Assembly: GCA_964036045.1 (NCBI GenBank)
Contig: OZ038382.1
Location: 107,344,578 to 107,408,577, forward strand
Source: Eutreptiella sp. 'Long Island Sound 2002'
Lineage: Eukaryota; Euglenozoa; Euglenophyceae; Eutreptiales; Eutreptiaceae
Length of the DNA stretch: 64,000 nucleotides
Direction of reading: 5' to 3'
Part shown: in pieces, positions 45,601 to 57,295 of the stretch
Position numbering within the stretch: the first letter of the stretch is position 1
How the letters are laid out: each line of letters starts with the position of its first letter
Translations under genes and position numbers: made by a program
The notes under the pieces: generated by a model
What the model was told of the DNA's origin: nothing
What the model saw: the letters and a program-made list of their open reading frames with translations, nothing else
Databases searched by the model: none

Positions 45601-45759
45601 TCGGCAGGGCTCATGAGGGCCCAAGTCCCCGGTGCGGCGGTAGGGGGCAGGTACTCCTCTGCTACCATAAAGAAGGTCCGTACCAGGACCGGCCCGTGCT
45701 GTACCCCTTCCACCATAGCCCGTCACTCCTAGGGTCTTGCTCCTCACCAGGGTCTGCAT
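42686..45759 (-). pseudogene. Element E gag, starting within the 5' LTR
   Basis: The ATG at 45759 (MQTLVRSKTLGVTG) lies inside the 5' LTR; the frame passes through the LTR end and primer site (LLYGSRG) into Gag. Order: Arg/Pro-rich N-terminus, Cys-containing stretch (MCERQCRKACNLRSA), acidic region, coiled coil (about 44730-44980), capsid-like segment from YYDGNPSNLDDF (about 44090), zinc knuckle CWVC...H with the last Cys replaced by Arg (F keeps Cys), and a Gly/Lys repeat (GKGQGKGQGKGGGKGYGGG) before a C-terminal helix. Lesions: TGA 45037-45039 (GGA in F), a one-base deletion near 44665, and TGA 43319-43321 (CGA in F). Confidence 0.82.
45656..45667 (-). promoter_or_regulatory. Element E primer-binding site (initiator tRNA-Met type)
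   Basis: On the - strand TGGTAGCAGAGG follows the LTR end CTTTA with no gap. It is complementary to CCTCTGCTACCA, the 3' end of animal-type initiator tRNA-Met. Confidence 0.8.
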
Positions 45760-48026
45760 TTCCACAAAAAATAGAAAAAGGCTCCTTCACACAAACCCTG
45801 GCAATACCCCAAAATCCAAGTACAATCCAAATCCAATCCACACTGCGGACTTTCTTTTCAGTACGCCGGGTGTCTCACGGTGCACACGGAGACACGGGCG
45901 TGGGCATGTAAAAGAATTGCACCAAAGAGGAAGCCCTGAAATTGGCATATGAACACAAATAAAGCAAAGTTGGGGAAAGATGGAAACGTACACAATGACA
46001 GCCATAGACCTCTCATTCCCTGGACGCAAGACCCTCCCTTGACTCACCAACATGATTTCCTGAACCCAGTCAAATAAAATGGCTAAATACCATGTGTCAA
46101 AAGTCACTACATAAACCCCAAAAATGTGTTCACTCCCAAGCCTCTAAATCCTAGCCCAATAGGGGGGGTGGCGTGTCATGGCCTAGGGTAGCACTCAGGA
46201 CCAAGCCCTACCCTAACATAACCTTGGTTGGACTTGGAGTTGATTTGGCTTGGAGAACTGCCCCATGAAGATGACCTCACAGCATGGTAAAATCAGGCAA
46301 ATCACACCATTTAGCCCAAAAAATCAATTGTATACTCAAAAATGCATACGACAAATGTTCAAATGCTCGATGCATGTGTCAAACCGGAATGTACCATACA
46401 AGGGTGATATAGACTGAAGGTCCATGCCCAAAAATATCCCATCATTGGCCCCGAAACCCCTCCAGTTATGTACATGACATGCTTCACAAGTCAACTCATG
46501 AATTTGAGACCTAATGTTGTGAGGCCTCGTGTGCCACGCCAAAGTAACCACGTGATCCGGCATATGGTGAGGTGCAAACACCGAAGCATATGCCAACATA
46601 TAAGCAACATACCATAGTTCACGAATCTCTAGGCACTTTACTGCTAGCCGACCAGTTGAGCACCTAAAATACAAAAATGAGCATGAAATGAGGTCAAAAA
46701 CATGCAAATAATGCCAAATTCAAGATAATTACAATAGTATATAACTTCGCTCACCCATGGTATCAACATATGAATCAAGACACATTTGCTTGGGACCATT
46801 TGCAATCAATCCCCCCACTTGGATCCCCACATGGACGCATAGGGACACCTTCGAACCTCCGCCCAACACGCACCATGAAAATGGGAAAATTGATAGTGGC
46901 GCGTGTTGGTCGCACCGTAAGCCCTCCCACATGCACTATATGAGCGGTAGACTTAGTCTAACGCTATGGAGCTCACCATTGGGACATAAGCGAAGCCCTT
47001 GCTATGTATGACTCCATGTATCTTCCTACAAACGGAGATATATAACATGGGCGTGAGCATATCGAAGCACATACCATGCACATAACACATACCCTCAAAG
47101 GGTGGCTCCCACCATGGTATGCCCTGCCCCTCCATGGACATAACTACACGTTAAAAATACGTAGGTACCCAAGGAAAATGTTTTATGCAACACCAACACT
47201 CATGCAGTACACTCGAATGTCGCATTAAACTATACGGTTGCACGGTCCAGGAGTTATATATCACTTTCTACCCTCTTGACCATTATCCCTTGCTACACCG
47301 GGCATGTGTACACATCAAAGGCGTTTGATGCTTCCCAAATTAAGTTGAGTCCAAGGCAGTTTCAACCCAATTCTCACCGTTGATGTTCCCCGACGTGAAC
47401 CGGAGATATGATTCTTCAAAGTGGCCTCACGAATCGCTTTTGTTTCGACTATATCTCCAAGCAAAATGAAGGACACAACAAAAGGAAGGTTAATTCGTGA
47501 TCGGGGAAAAATGCATGACCACTCAGGATTCATCATATCAAGTGCGCCGATGTTGAAGTCAGAAATCCGATTCTGAATGTCTGAAAAAATTGGATTAATT
47601 TTGCGAGTGTATAATATGAAAATTGCGGAAGCAACGAACCCGTTACTGATGAAATCTGCCCCTTCAGCGGGGTTTCCGCCAAAATATCTGCAAATAACAG
47701 TTGACCAATCGGTTACCGCAAAATCGCGAGCCAACTGACAGTCACCGATACATTGACAATCAGAATGAAAGGCTGAAAAATCACGGAAACATTATGATAA
47801 AGAAACCCTATTAATTCCTGATATTCTGATATATGAATCTCAGCTGGCGGCGCCTCGGTATTGAATATGGCCGCTCATAGCTGGAATGGCCAAACCTATC
47901 ACACTATCACATCAGGTTAGGTCAGGTGGATGTGAGAGTATGATATCAGCCAATGGCGGCTTGCCGGCACATAGATACACACCCCAAGTGACCCAAATAT
48001 GGCCACGGGGGTCCGGACCGGCTTCA
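45668..48026 (-). repeat. Element E 5' LTR (right copy)
   Basis: 2359 bp partner of 34913-37271. On the - strand the first ~200 bases hold the probable promoter region, and the last ~90 bases encode the first residues of Gag. Confidence 0.92.
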
Positions 48027-48030
48027 CAGC
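48027..48030. repeat. Target-site duplication CAGC, right of element E
   Basis: Matches 34909-34912; with one copy removed, D's second ORF reads through in frame. Confidence 0.8.
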
Positions 48031-48759
48031 GCCCCAGCCCTGCTGCACGCCCTCAAGACGCGCTACCCCGGGGACACGGCCCCGTACCTGGACCAGGCGC
48101 GGAGCACATACCCGGGGGGAGTGTCCGAGCTGGATGCGGCGCTCGACCTTCTACACCCACCGGAAGAGGACCTGGAGCTGGGCGAAATCACGGTGTTCGT
48201 GGAAGGCGCGGACGACGCGCCCGCCCGCCCCCGGCCGACCAACCCGGTATACGACGGCACCAGGCCGGGCCCCCCGTACGCCATCGTGTGCAAGGCGTTC
48301 CACAGGGAGCCCACCTTGTGCCCTGCCCTCCCGCCGGCGGCGCACGCGCCCCGCGGCTGGGCCAACCCAGACCTGTCCACACCCCTCTCCAGAACCAGGG
48401 GTGCCCACCACAGGGGGCAGGTCCTCTGGCAAGAGCGGCCTGGCACCCCTCTGCTCCTCCTCGTCGTCGCAACCCGCGGGGACCCGGAACGGGTCCTGGG
48501 GATCACCCCGACCCACCTCTATGGGGCAGCACCCGTACCCCGCCCCCCCCTCCCGGCGCCGGCGGCGCAGGACGGGGTACACACCTTCCTGGGAACACAG
48601 GAGGTCACCGCCGTTACGGTGGTCCACCTAGTGCGGCTCCCCCCGGCACCACCCGACGACCCCCGGGGGCCCAGGGCCCTGAGCCCCGCCCCAAACTGGG
48701 AGCTGTGGCGCGGCGCGTGGGCCGCTTGCCTCCCCTGCCTCCCCTTCCAATGCCGATAG
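48031..48759 (+). pseudogene. Element D second ORF, 3' part
   Basis: 243 codons continuing 34538-34912 in frame, for a joined length of about 368 residues ending at TAG. It has an acidic linker (LLHPPEEDLELGEITVFVEG) and then a more globular region (YAIVCKAFHREPTLCPALPP, VLWQERPGTPLLLLVVATRGD). No stop or frameshift is seen apart from the E insertion, which makes this the best-preserved ORF of D. No family recognised. Confidence 0.6.
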
Positions 48760-48911
48760 ATGGCCACCGGCCCCCGCCCGTACGGGGCTGACGCCACAGC
48801 CGGCCCCCCACCCCCTCCCCCCCTCCCCCCTGCAGAGCACTGCACAGCACTGCCCACGGCACGACACTGATGCACTGAGAGGTAGTGGGAAGGGCGCACC
48901 TGCCACCACGC

Positions 48912-50957
48912 ATGCCTACCAGGATCACAGTGATGTCAGACTCCGATGGCTCCCCCGAGCGGGACAACCGCCACCACCGCCGGTCGCGCTCCCGCTCCCC
49001 CGTCTCCCCGGACTGGGCGGGGGAGACCCCCGCGGAGCGCGAGGAGCGGAGGCTGGCGGAGGCGGCGGTGCTGGTTGGGCTGCCGGCTGGACAGCCCGGG
49101 GCGGCCTTCGCTGACACCGGGCCGTCGACCCAGGAGCCTGAGCCGGGCGAGGTGACAGCCCCCGCCGCCCAAACAGCAAGCCCTGCCGCCCCGCCCCGGA
49201 AGGGGGCCCCAGACGCGCGGGGAGCGGAGGCCGCAGCCCCAGCGAGCCACGCCGCGGCCCCTACCGAGGCCCCCGGCACGCCGCCGGCACGGGGGGTAGC
49301 CCCAGCGCAGGAACCGGGCGCATCGCCGAGGGCTGCTGCAGCCGCAGGGGGGAGCGGGGAGGGTGCGTGAGGGTTTGCGACCGCGGCCCCGGCGAGCCGC
49401 GCCACCGCCTCAGCCGGCCACGCCGCGGCGCCCAGCACTCCACGAAAGCGGGGGACGGACCCCGCACGGGCCACGGCGCCTCGCCGGCGGCCGCCGCGGC
49501 AGCAGCAGTGGGCAGGGAGGGCACAAAGTACGGCGCCCACGCCAACCCGACCCACACCCACACCAGCCCCCACAAGCGGTTCCCCCCCAAGCCCTTCCCC
49601 CCGGGGCAGATGCGCACGTCTGCCCCCCGGCGCCCCAGCGGTCGCCGCCGGGCGTCATGCTGCCGCAGCTGCAAAGGCAGCGGGACGCCCGGCGCGTGAC
49701 CCAGGAAGGAGGGGACGGCACACAGGCAGAGCTGCGTGCTAGCCACGGGAGCGCGGAGCGCGGGACAGGAGGCGACAGGGGAAGTGCCCAGGGGCACGCG
49801 CAGGGAGCAGGCCAGGGCACACGCGGCAAGGAGCAAGGGCGCAAACACCGACGGGGCACCGAGGCCAGCAGCAGTGAAGGGGGACAGAGCCCGGGCAGCG
49901 GACGGCGCGACACAGGGCAGGGAGCCGGAAGGCACCAGGGCGCAGGAAGGGCGCGCAGGGGCGCAGGCAGGGCGCCCAGGTGCATTGAGCGGAGCAAGGG
50001 ACGGTGGGCGCGCGCGGGCGCAGCCAAGGGCAGGGGCACGGGCATAGGACGGGCACGGGCGCCGGCAGTGCGGGCCAGGGCGTGGGTAGCAGGGGATGGG
50101 ACCAACGACACGGGCAGGGGGACAGAGGCGTGGGTGCCGGAATGGGGCCCAAGGGCAAGGACAAGGGCGCCACAGGCCCCCAGGGACAGGCAGGACGGGG
50201 CATGGGAGCCCGGGGGGGAGGGGGGGGGGGGCAGGGCGCCTCCGCAGCCGGACGTGCAGCTGGTGAGGTGCATCCCCCCCGGCATCCAACAGATGCTGGC
50301 GCACCACACCCACCACCACCACCCCCACCACGCCCACCTCTACAACATTGACCCCGACTCCGGAGAACTCATCCCCCCCCAACCCCCACGACCCCAGCAC
50401 CAGCCAGCCCCCCCCGCGCCGAGAGTGGAGCAGGCGCGGATGGCCTCGGCGGGGGGGGGCGGGGCGCGGCGCCGGCGCCGCAGGCACAGGGGCCGCAGGG
50501 GGAGCCGGCGCGAGGGGCAGGGGGGGCCTGGCCCTGGGACCGGGACTGGAGCACGGTCCCGGACCCTCTGTGGGATGAGACCCTCCCCCTGGTGGGGGAG
50601 GTGTACGGGTGGTTGAGCTGGGCCAACCAGGGGACCACCAGGGGTATGAGGAACTGGCCTTTCGATGCCTTGCTCCTCCAGAGGGACGGAGGAAACCGGG
50701 AGGTACCCCCGGGGGGGTGGGCAGCCCCAGAGGACCACGAGAGGGTCCTCAGGTCAGTTATCTGGGCGGCGTGGCCCCATAGGGGGCCGACGTGGCCGGC
50801 CTTCCTAGAAGGGGGGGCGGTGCTCCGCATCACGGATGCCGACGCCAACAACTGGCTCCCCCGGGCCTTGTGCAACGCCCTCACCCACTGGCGCTACCGC
50901 CGGCGCAACCCGCCACCGCCACAGCCCCAGCCCCCACACAAGCGGCAGCGCAGGTGA
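48912..50957 (+). pseudogene. Element D third ORF (RS-like start, His-rich middle), frameshifted
   Basis: ATG 48912 (MPTRITVMSDSDGSPERDN, then an HHRRSRSRSPVSP Arg/Ser stretch) is open in frame 3 to TGA 49368-49370, followed by a very GC-rich low-complexity tract. Protein-like sequence returns in frame 1 at about 50250 (VQLVRCIPPGIQQML, then a His cluster) and in frame 3 at about 50500-50957 (WPWDRDWSTVPDPLWDE, ending PPHKRQRR). These may be pieces of one protein of up to about 680 residues, or two ORFs. Basic and RS-like stretches suggest nucleic-acid binding, but this is inference. It lies 152 bases after the second ORF. Confidence 0.4.
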
Positions 50958-51931
50958 CGGCCCAGACGGCGGATGCGAGAGAGGTGGGGGGGGGGGCTGG
51001 CCCCCCCGACCCACGCCCCCCCCACGATACGGCGTGAAGGAGGAGCACACGCCAACTCCCGCGGGAGGGAGGGCGGAGACAACGAGCGCGGGGGGGAACC
51101 TACTGCCCCGCAGCCCGCTAACCGCTGACCGCTAACCCTCACGGCCGCCCCTGGCCGGCCAGCGCTGCGCGGCGACGGCGGGGGGGACAAGGGACCCCAG
51201 CGAGGGCCTGCACGAGGGTCCGGCTCTAGGTAGAGGGGGGCGGGGGAAGAGTGCGACCCCCCAGCCTACGGCTGGCCCCCGGGGCCGGAACCGCCAGGCC
51301 GCCCCCCCTCGGCTGTCAGGGGCCGGCGCCAGGGGTCCAGAGGGCCCCCCCCACTCCCCCCCCCCTCCCCCTCAGGCCCAAGAGCGGACGGAGGCAGACC
51401 GAAGAGACGGCGGCCCGGCACCCTCCCTGAAGAGGCCGCTGCACCCAGGGTGAGGGGGCACCGCGGCCGCGGCAAGCGCCCCTGGTGAACCTCCCGCACG
51501 CTCCCGCCCTGCCCGCTGCCGACCGACGGCGGACCGGCGGCGCCCAGGACGGCGCACACGGAACGGCCTCTTCAGAGGCCGGCCTGCAGAAGGCGGGGGC
51601 GCGAACCAGGGCGAGGGGGTTCCCCCCCCCTCCCTCCCCCCCCCGCCGCACTGACCCATAGGCGGCCGACGGGGCCGCGCCCGACGCCCACGGCCGCCCG
51701 GCAACCCCCACGGCAAGAGTATACCCCGGGGGGGGCGCGGCGGAGACAACGAATGGCAGGCCGACGCCCGACGGGGCGGGGGCAGCGGGGGCGGGGGAGC
51801 AGCCCCCCCACCCCCCCCCCCCGCTCCCCCCCCCCCAGCTTGAGGGCCACAGCAGCGACCCTCCGCCCCCCCGGAGCCGAGGGGGCGCTCCCCCTCCCCC
51901 AGAAGGGACCGCGACGCGGGGGGGGGGGGGG
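50958..51931 (+). other. Element D non-coding GC-rich tract
   Basis: Very GC-rich, with many G and C homopolymers (for example 51918-51931), and no supported ORF. GGCCTCTTCAGAGGCCGGCC and AAGAGGCCGCTGCACCC phrases around 51430-51580 form partial inverted repeats. It may be the 3' untranslated region of D; F begins at its right edge. Confidence 0.4.
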
Positions 51932-54278
51932 TGAAGCCGGTTTGGACCCCCGTGGCCATCTTGCGGTCACTTGGGGTGTGTATCTATGTGCCGGCAAGCC
52001 GCCATTGGCTGATATCATACTCTCCCATCCACCTGAACTTACCCGATGTGATAGTGTGATAGGTTTGGCCGTTCCGGCTATGAGCGGCCACATTCAGTAC
52101 CGAGGCGCCGCCAGCGGAGATTTATATATCAGAATATCAGGAATCAACAGGGTTTTATTATCATAATGTTTCCGTATTTTTTCAGCCTTTCGTTCTGATG
52201 GTCAATGTATCGGCGACTGTCAGTTGGCTCCCGATTTGGCGTTAACCAATTGGTTAACTGTTATTTCCAGATATTTTGGCGGAAACCCCGATGAAGGGTC
52301 AGATTTCATCAGTAAAGGGTTCGTTGCTTCGGCAATTTTCTAAATATGCACTCGAAATTATAATCTGAATTTTTCGCGATGTCGAAATCGAATTTTCGAC
52401 TTCGACATCGCCGCACTTGATTTGGTCTTCTTCGAGTGGTAATACTCTTTTCCCTATGCCCGAATATAGTTTCCCTTGTACTTGCCACCCATTTGACTGG
52501 GGGATATAAGGGAAACAAAAGTGAATCGTGGGACCACTTTGAAGAGTCATATCTACGCGCGAGTGTGAGGAAAGAGAATAAATAAGGTTGGGTTGCAAGC
52601 GCCTTAGTCTCAACTTAATCTAGGGAGCATCAAACGCTTTGGTGTGTACACATGCCCGGTATAGCAAGGGATAGGGGTCAAGAGGGTATAAAGTGATGTA
52701 TAACTCTTGGACCGTGCAACCGAATATTTTATTGCGATTTTCGAGTGTACCGCATGAGTGTTGGGGTTGCATAGATACTTTCATTGGGTTCCCACGTATT
52801 TTTAACGTGAAGTTATGTCCATGGAGGGGCATGGCATACCATGGTGGGAGCCACTTTTGAGGGTATATGTTATATGCCTGGTATATGTTTGATATGCTCA
52901 CGCCCATGTTATATATCTTCGTGTGGCCGAGGAGATGGGAAGCCACACGTGACAAGGGCCTTGCCCATGTCCCAATTGTGGAATTCAAAGCGCTAGACCA
53001 AGTCTACCGCGTATGTATTGCTCATGGTATGTTTGGCAAAGATATCCATGAGTGCACTCCCATTTTCATGGGGCATGTTGATATGAGTGGCGAAGGTATC
53101 TCCATGCGCCCGATTGGGGATCCAAGTGGGGGAATTGTTCGCAAATGGTTCCAATCATTTGTATATTGAACCATACGCGGATATCATGGGTGAGCATAGA
53201 GATATATTATCATGACAACTTTGTATTTGGACATATTTGCATGCTTTTGACCTCATTTTATGCTTATTTTTGTGTTTTATGTGCTCAACTGGTCGGCTAA
53301 CAGTAAAGTGCCTAGAGATTCGTGAACTATGGTATGTTGCTTATATGTTGGCATATGCTTCGGTGTTGCACCTCACCATATGCCAGATCACGTGGTCACT
53401 TTGGCTTGGCACACGAGGCCTCACAAAGTTAGGTCTCAAACTCATGAGCTGACTTGGGAAGCATGCCATGTACATAACTGGAGAGGTTTCGGAGCCAATG
53501 ATGGGATATTCTTGGGCATGGACTTTCGGTCTATATCACCCTTGTATACTACTTTCTGGTTTGACATATGCATGGAGCATTTGGATATTTGCCGTATGCA
53601 TTTTTGAGCATATAATTGACTTTTGGGCATATCTGTGTGATTTGCCTGATTTTGCCATGTTGTGAGGTCAACATCATGGGGCAGTTCTCCAAGCCAAATC
53701 TACTCCAAGTCCAACCAAGGTTATGTCAGGGTAGGGCATGGTCCTGAGTGCCACTCTAGGCCATGAAACGCCACCTCCCCCATTGGGCTAGGATTTAGAG
53801 GCTTGGGAGTGAACACATTTTTGGGGTTTGTGTAGTGACTTGTGACACATGCCATTTAGCCATCTCATTTGACCTGGTTCAGGGCAATATGTTGGTGAGT
53901 CAAGGGAAAGTCTTGAGTCCAGGGAATGAGGGGTTTATGGCTGTGAATGTGTATGTTTACCTCTTTCCCCAACTTTGCTTTATTTATGTTCATATGCCAA
54001 TTTCAGGGCTTTCCTCCTTGGTGCAATTCTTGTACATGCCCGCAATCGTGAGACCATCAATGTGCTGAACGGAAGCCCGCAGTGTGAATTTGATTATTGT
54101 TGGATTTGTGGGATCTGGTTGCTGTTCAGGGCTGAAGGAGGATTGTATTTTACTTTCTCTATTTTTGGATTTGGAACCCTGGATTTTGATAAATGCAATC
54201 GTTGATCAGGAGCAAATCGGCAGGGGTTACAGGCGGAAGGGGCACAGCAGGGGCCGGTCCGGGTAGGGACCTTCTTTA
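51932..54278 (+). repeat. Element F 5' LTR
   Basis: TGAAGCCGG...CTTCTTTA, 2347 bp, homologous over its length to both E LTRs (reverse orientation) and to 62745-64000. TTTATATAT at 52121-52129 is a possible TATA box. A perfect 18-bp palindrome GTTAACCAATTGGTTAAC lies at 52241-52258. The Gag start codon is at 54193, inside the LTR. Confidence 0.9.
52121..52129 (+). promoter_or_regulatory. Possible TATA box of the E/F LTR
   Basis: TTTATATAT about 190 bases into the LTR, conserved in the F 3' LTR and the E left LTR (reverse strand) and altered to TTCATATAT in the E right LTR. Function inferred from sequence only. Confidence 0.4.
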
Positions 54279-57200
54279 TGGTAGCAGAGACTTACCTGCT
54301 GCCCCTACCTACCGCCGACCCGGGGACTTGGGCCCTTATGAGCCCTGCCCAAGTACGCCCCGGGTGCGTATTGTGGACTCGGTGGAGACCACGCCGGAGA
54401 TTGGACCCATAGAAGAACCGAAATGTTCAAGAGCATGGCAAACTCCGGAAGTTGAAGCCCGAAGAGAAGTACGACATTCGGGAAGAGGAGGACGTGACAT
54501 GGAGGACCTCGTCTCCATGTGTGAGCATCGCTGCCGAAAGGCATGCAACCTCCGCTCCGCCGCGGAGGACTCTGATGAGGCCTGCCATTCAGGCAGCAGT
54601 GGAGGACGGGCCCGGCGCTACTGGAAGCGCGGGTCACCCAAGTCCGCGGCAAGGGAAGCCGGGGCTATGGATACGGACCCTAGCCCGGTCAGGCTGTGGG
54701 AATCCGAGGGGCACTCCGAGGGCTATTGGACAGACTATGAGCCACCTTCGGAGTCGGAGGAGACAGCCAGACCGCCCACAAGGGCGAACACGGCCCCAGA
54801 ACCCAGCCTGGAGCACGACGCCGAGGACTTGGAGAGGCCAGCCAGGGCCCGGACGGCACCTGTGCCCCGGCACACGGGACCAGAGACGGACGCCATAGGC
54901 GATACGCCCATGGGCGAGGAGTCTGAGGTGCCGGGAACCGCGGGATGCGCTGAATCCGGCGGAAAGCACGCTGCGTGCCACTGCGAGCACGTGTCCTTCC
55001 TCATGGGCAAGTACCCGAAGATGGGGATGGACGCCATCGTGCATTGCCTTGACCGCCTGGACAACGCCAAGGACGGTCTAGAGGAGGACGTCACGGGGAT
55101 CCTGGACGACCAGTCGGCCGCAGAGAAAGACATGGAGGAGCTGCGAGCGGAACGGGACCGGTACCGGGAGAATCTGGAGCTGGCCCTGGAGAAGCAGCAG
55201 CGAGTGGTGGACAGCCTCCTCCACCTGGTGGAGGACATGTCGGGACGCCTGAAAAGGCTAGAGGAGGTACACCCCCTCGCCTCGGGCCCGGAGCTCCCGG
55301 CAAAGCCGGCCGCGGCAGAGCTGGTGGAGCGGGTTAAGAGCCTCAGGAGCGCCATGGATAAACCCATGGGCGGCCCTGCAGAGGCACCCTACGCGCCTCC
55401 GCGTGTTGACCCGGGTGCGCTGCCGTTTGTTCCCATGTTCAGCGAATCCACAATGCTCGGGGAACACACGGCACCGGCTGGGTCCATGCGGGAAGGGCAC
55501 GTAACCACGGACCCGAGGAGCCTGACGGTACAGATGTCCCATGCCACCCAGGATCTACCGATCACGACGAACATGGTAGTCTTTGCGGAAGAGGAGATCC
55601 AGATCCAGAACCAGACCATGCAGGGGCGAACCATGGGAAGCGCCGACGGACATGGTCGAGGCCATCCAAGCGGAAACCTGTACGGGGATATGGACGGCCG
55701 ATGGAGCAAGTCCTTCCCGCATTCCAAACCCCATGGGTTCAGGCCCAACTGGACCGCACTCCATGGAGGAGAGGGATGTACGGGGAGTGTACTCACACCC
55801 CCCGGCCACAGGTGGTATCCGTCTCGGTGGAGTGGTGGCCGGTGACGTCGGAGACGCCATCAGGATTGACGACCTCAGGGCAATCAAAATCCCCTACTAC
55901 GATGGCAACCCCTCCAACCTGGATGACTTCATCCTAGATTGGGAGGACTTTGCCGAGGAGGTCGTAGGCGAGATGCGGGGAGCGCCGCGAGATAAGTGGG
56001 TATGCCGGACATTCCCACACCGGCTGGCGCAGGACCTGAAGGAGGAGCTGCGGGATCAGATCCGGGAAGGACTGATCAGGACGGAGCAGGCCTGCCTCCA
56101 GTGGTTGGAGGATAAGGAGCGGCTGGACGCTCCGAATCAGAAGCTGGAGGACTTGTGGTCCATCCCGCTGCCGCTGGACCGCGGTGAGTTGAGGGTCCGG
56201 GAGTGGAACCGGTATCTGCGGAAGTACCGCAGATGCCTCAAGCTGGTGGAGGACTGGAACGAGGCCAGCGAGATCCGCCACCTCCTGAAGGACGTCCTCC
56301 CCGGCCAATGGAAGAGGCGAGTGGAGGACGAGGAGAAGAAGCGGGCCAAGAAGCGGGTGGCAGTGAGGATCATAGCGGCAGAGGATACCCATGCGGGTAT
56401 CATGGAGTTCTTCAGGAGGAACCTGGGCGAGCCCAACCGGATGTTGGGACTGAAGAACGCCGTGTACGTGGAGGTATTTGGAGACTCCATGGGGCAAAGG
56501 TTGCTGCGCCTCAACAACGTGGAGTGGAGGCGCGGGGAGCCACTGGGGATGCAGGTCATCTTCGCCCGCATGAGCCTGGACGAGATCGTGAAGTACATCA
56601 CGGTGGAGTTGAAGCTCAATGCGAAGAACGAGGCCCACGTGCAGGATCGACATGGTCATGGACAACGAGGCCACCGAGAAGACCGCCATCATCGAGAGAT
56701 CCAGGAGGACACGGCCAACTCCGCGGAGGATGGTAGTGGAAGTGGCCAAGACCACTGGGCCCGGGAGGATCACGAGGAGGCCCACTTCTTCGCGTTTGTG
56801 GCGCACAACGTGAAGAACCATGGGCAGGATCGGTCCAGATGGAGCCAAGTGGGACCCAGGGGCAAAGAGCCAAGGAGGATCGGGAACCCACTGCTCTCGT
56901 TCCGGGAGTACGGGTCTCAGCACTATGGGTGCTGGGTCTGTGACGGCAAGGGAAACAACCATGCACACGACCACCATCAGTGCAAGGTGTATGAGGCGGA
57001 CAAGAAGGCCTACTTCGCCGCCCACCCCGAGAGGAAGCCCAAGGAGCAGCGCATTTCTGATTGGAAGGCGAAGGGCGGAGATGGGGGAAAAGGCCAAGGC
57101 AAAGGCCAAGGAAAAGGCGGAGGAAGAGGCTATGGTGGTTGACCTGGCCAGGACCGACGGATGAGGTCGATCGAGGAGGTTGCTGAGGACATGTTGAGGA

Positions 57201-57283
57201 CGTTGGAGGAACTCAAAGCCCAGCAGCGTGGTGGACAAAGTCCTAGCGGATCGCAGCCGGAAGGGGCTGCGGGAAGCCAAGTC
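54193..57283 (+). pseudogene. Element F gag, starting within the 5' LTR
   Basis: ATG 54193 (MQSLIRSKSAGVTG) is 86 bases before the LTR end; the frame runs through the primer site as LLYGSRD. It has the same order as E: Cys stretch (MCEHRCRKACNLRSA), acidic linker, coiled coil (about 55060-55270), capsid from YYDGNPSNLDDF (about 55900), zinc knuckle CWVC...H...C with spacing C-x2-C-x8-H-x4-C (about 56935-56985), and a Gly/Lys repeat. Lesions: a 17-base deletion near 55680 relative to E shifts frame 1 to frame 2, and TGA 57140-57142 replaces a Gly codon. It ends at TAG 57284-57286. About 1030 codons before decay. Confidence 0.82.
54279..54290 (+). promoter_or_regulatory. Element F primer-binding site (initiator tRNA-Met type)
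   Basis: TGGTAGCAGAGA abuts the LTR end. It matches the E site at 11 of 12 positions. Confidence 0.78.
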
Positions 57284-57295
57284 TAGAGGAGCCCC
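57284..57295 (+). promoter_or_regulatory. Gag/pol boundary amber codon, candidate readthrough site (element F)
   Basis: GTC TAG AGG AGC CCC, in frame with gag upstream and pol downstream. The first in-frame ATG after it is at 57560, near the protease. Confidence 0.65.

Larger units (their letters stand above)
34913..48026 (-). mobile_element. Element E: complete 13.1 kb chromovirus LTR retrotransposon
   Basis: Two LTRs of exactly 2359 bp (34913-37271 and 45668-48026) flanked by CAGC. On the - strand: LTR, primer-binding site, gag, TAG, pro-pol, 3' region, PPT, LTR. In element orientation the termini are TGAAGCC...CTTTA, i.e. TG...TA. The first ~200 aligned LTR bases differ at 8 positions by eye, so E is older than C. 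It is the same family as F, in the opposite orientation. Confidence 0.92.
25106..51931 (+). mobile_element. Element D: large GC-rich non-LTR retrotransposon, split by element E and cut by F
   Basis: D occupies about 25106-34912 and 48031-51931 (13.7 kb of its own sequence) and is far more GC-rich than its neighbours. The left edge abuts B's RNase H within about 15 bases of 25105. Its coding order is an N-terminal domain of unknown function, C2H2 finger, APE-type endonuclease, RT, CCHC finger and a long C-terminal extension, then two more ORFs. It carries many stops and frameshifts. The right end is not seen because element F begins at 51932. No poly(A) tail or LTR is visible for D. Confidence 0.75.

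Noticed and set aside
49261-50487. Long - strand ORF in the D tail (408 codons)
   Set aside because: Pro/Ala/Cys-rich antisense of a GC-rich low-complexity tract; no recognisable features.
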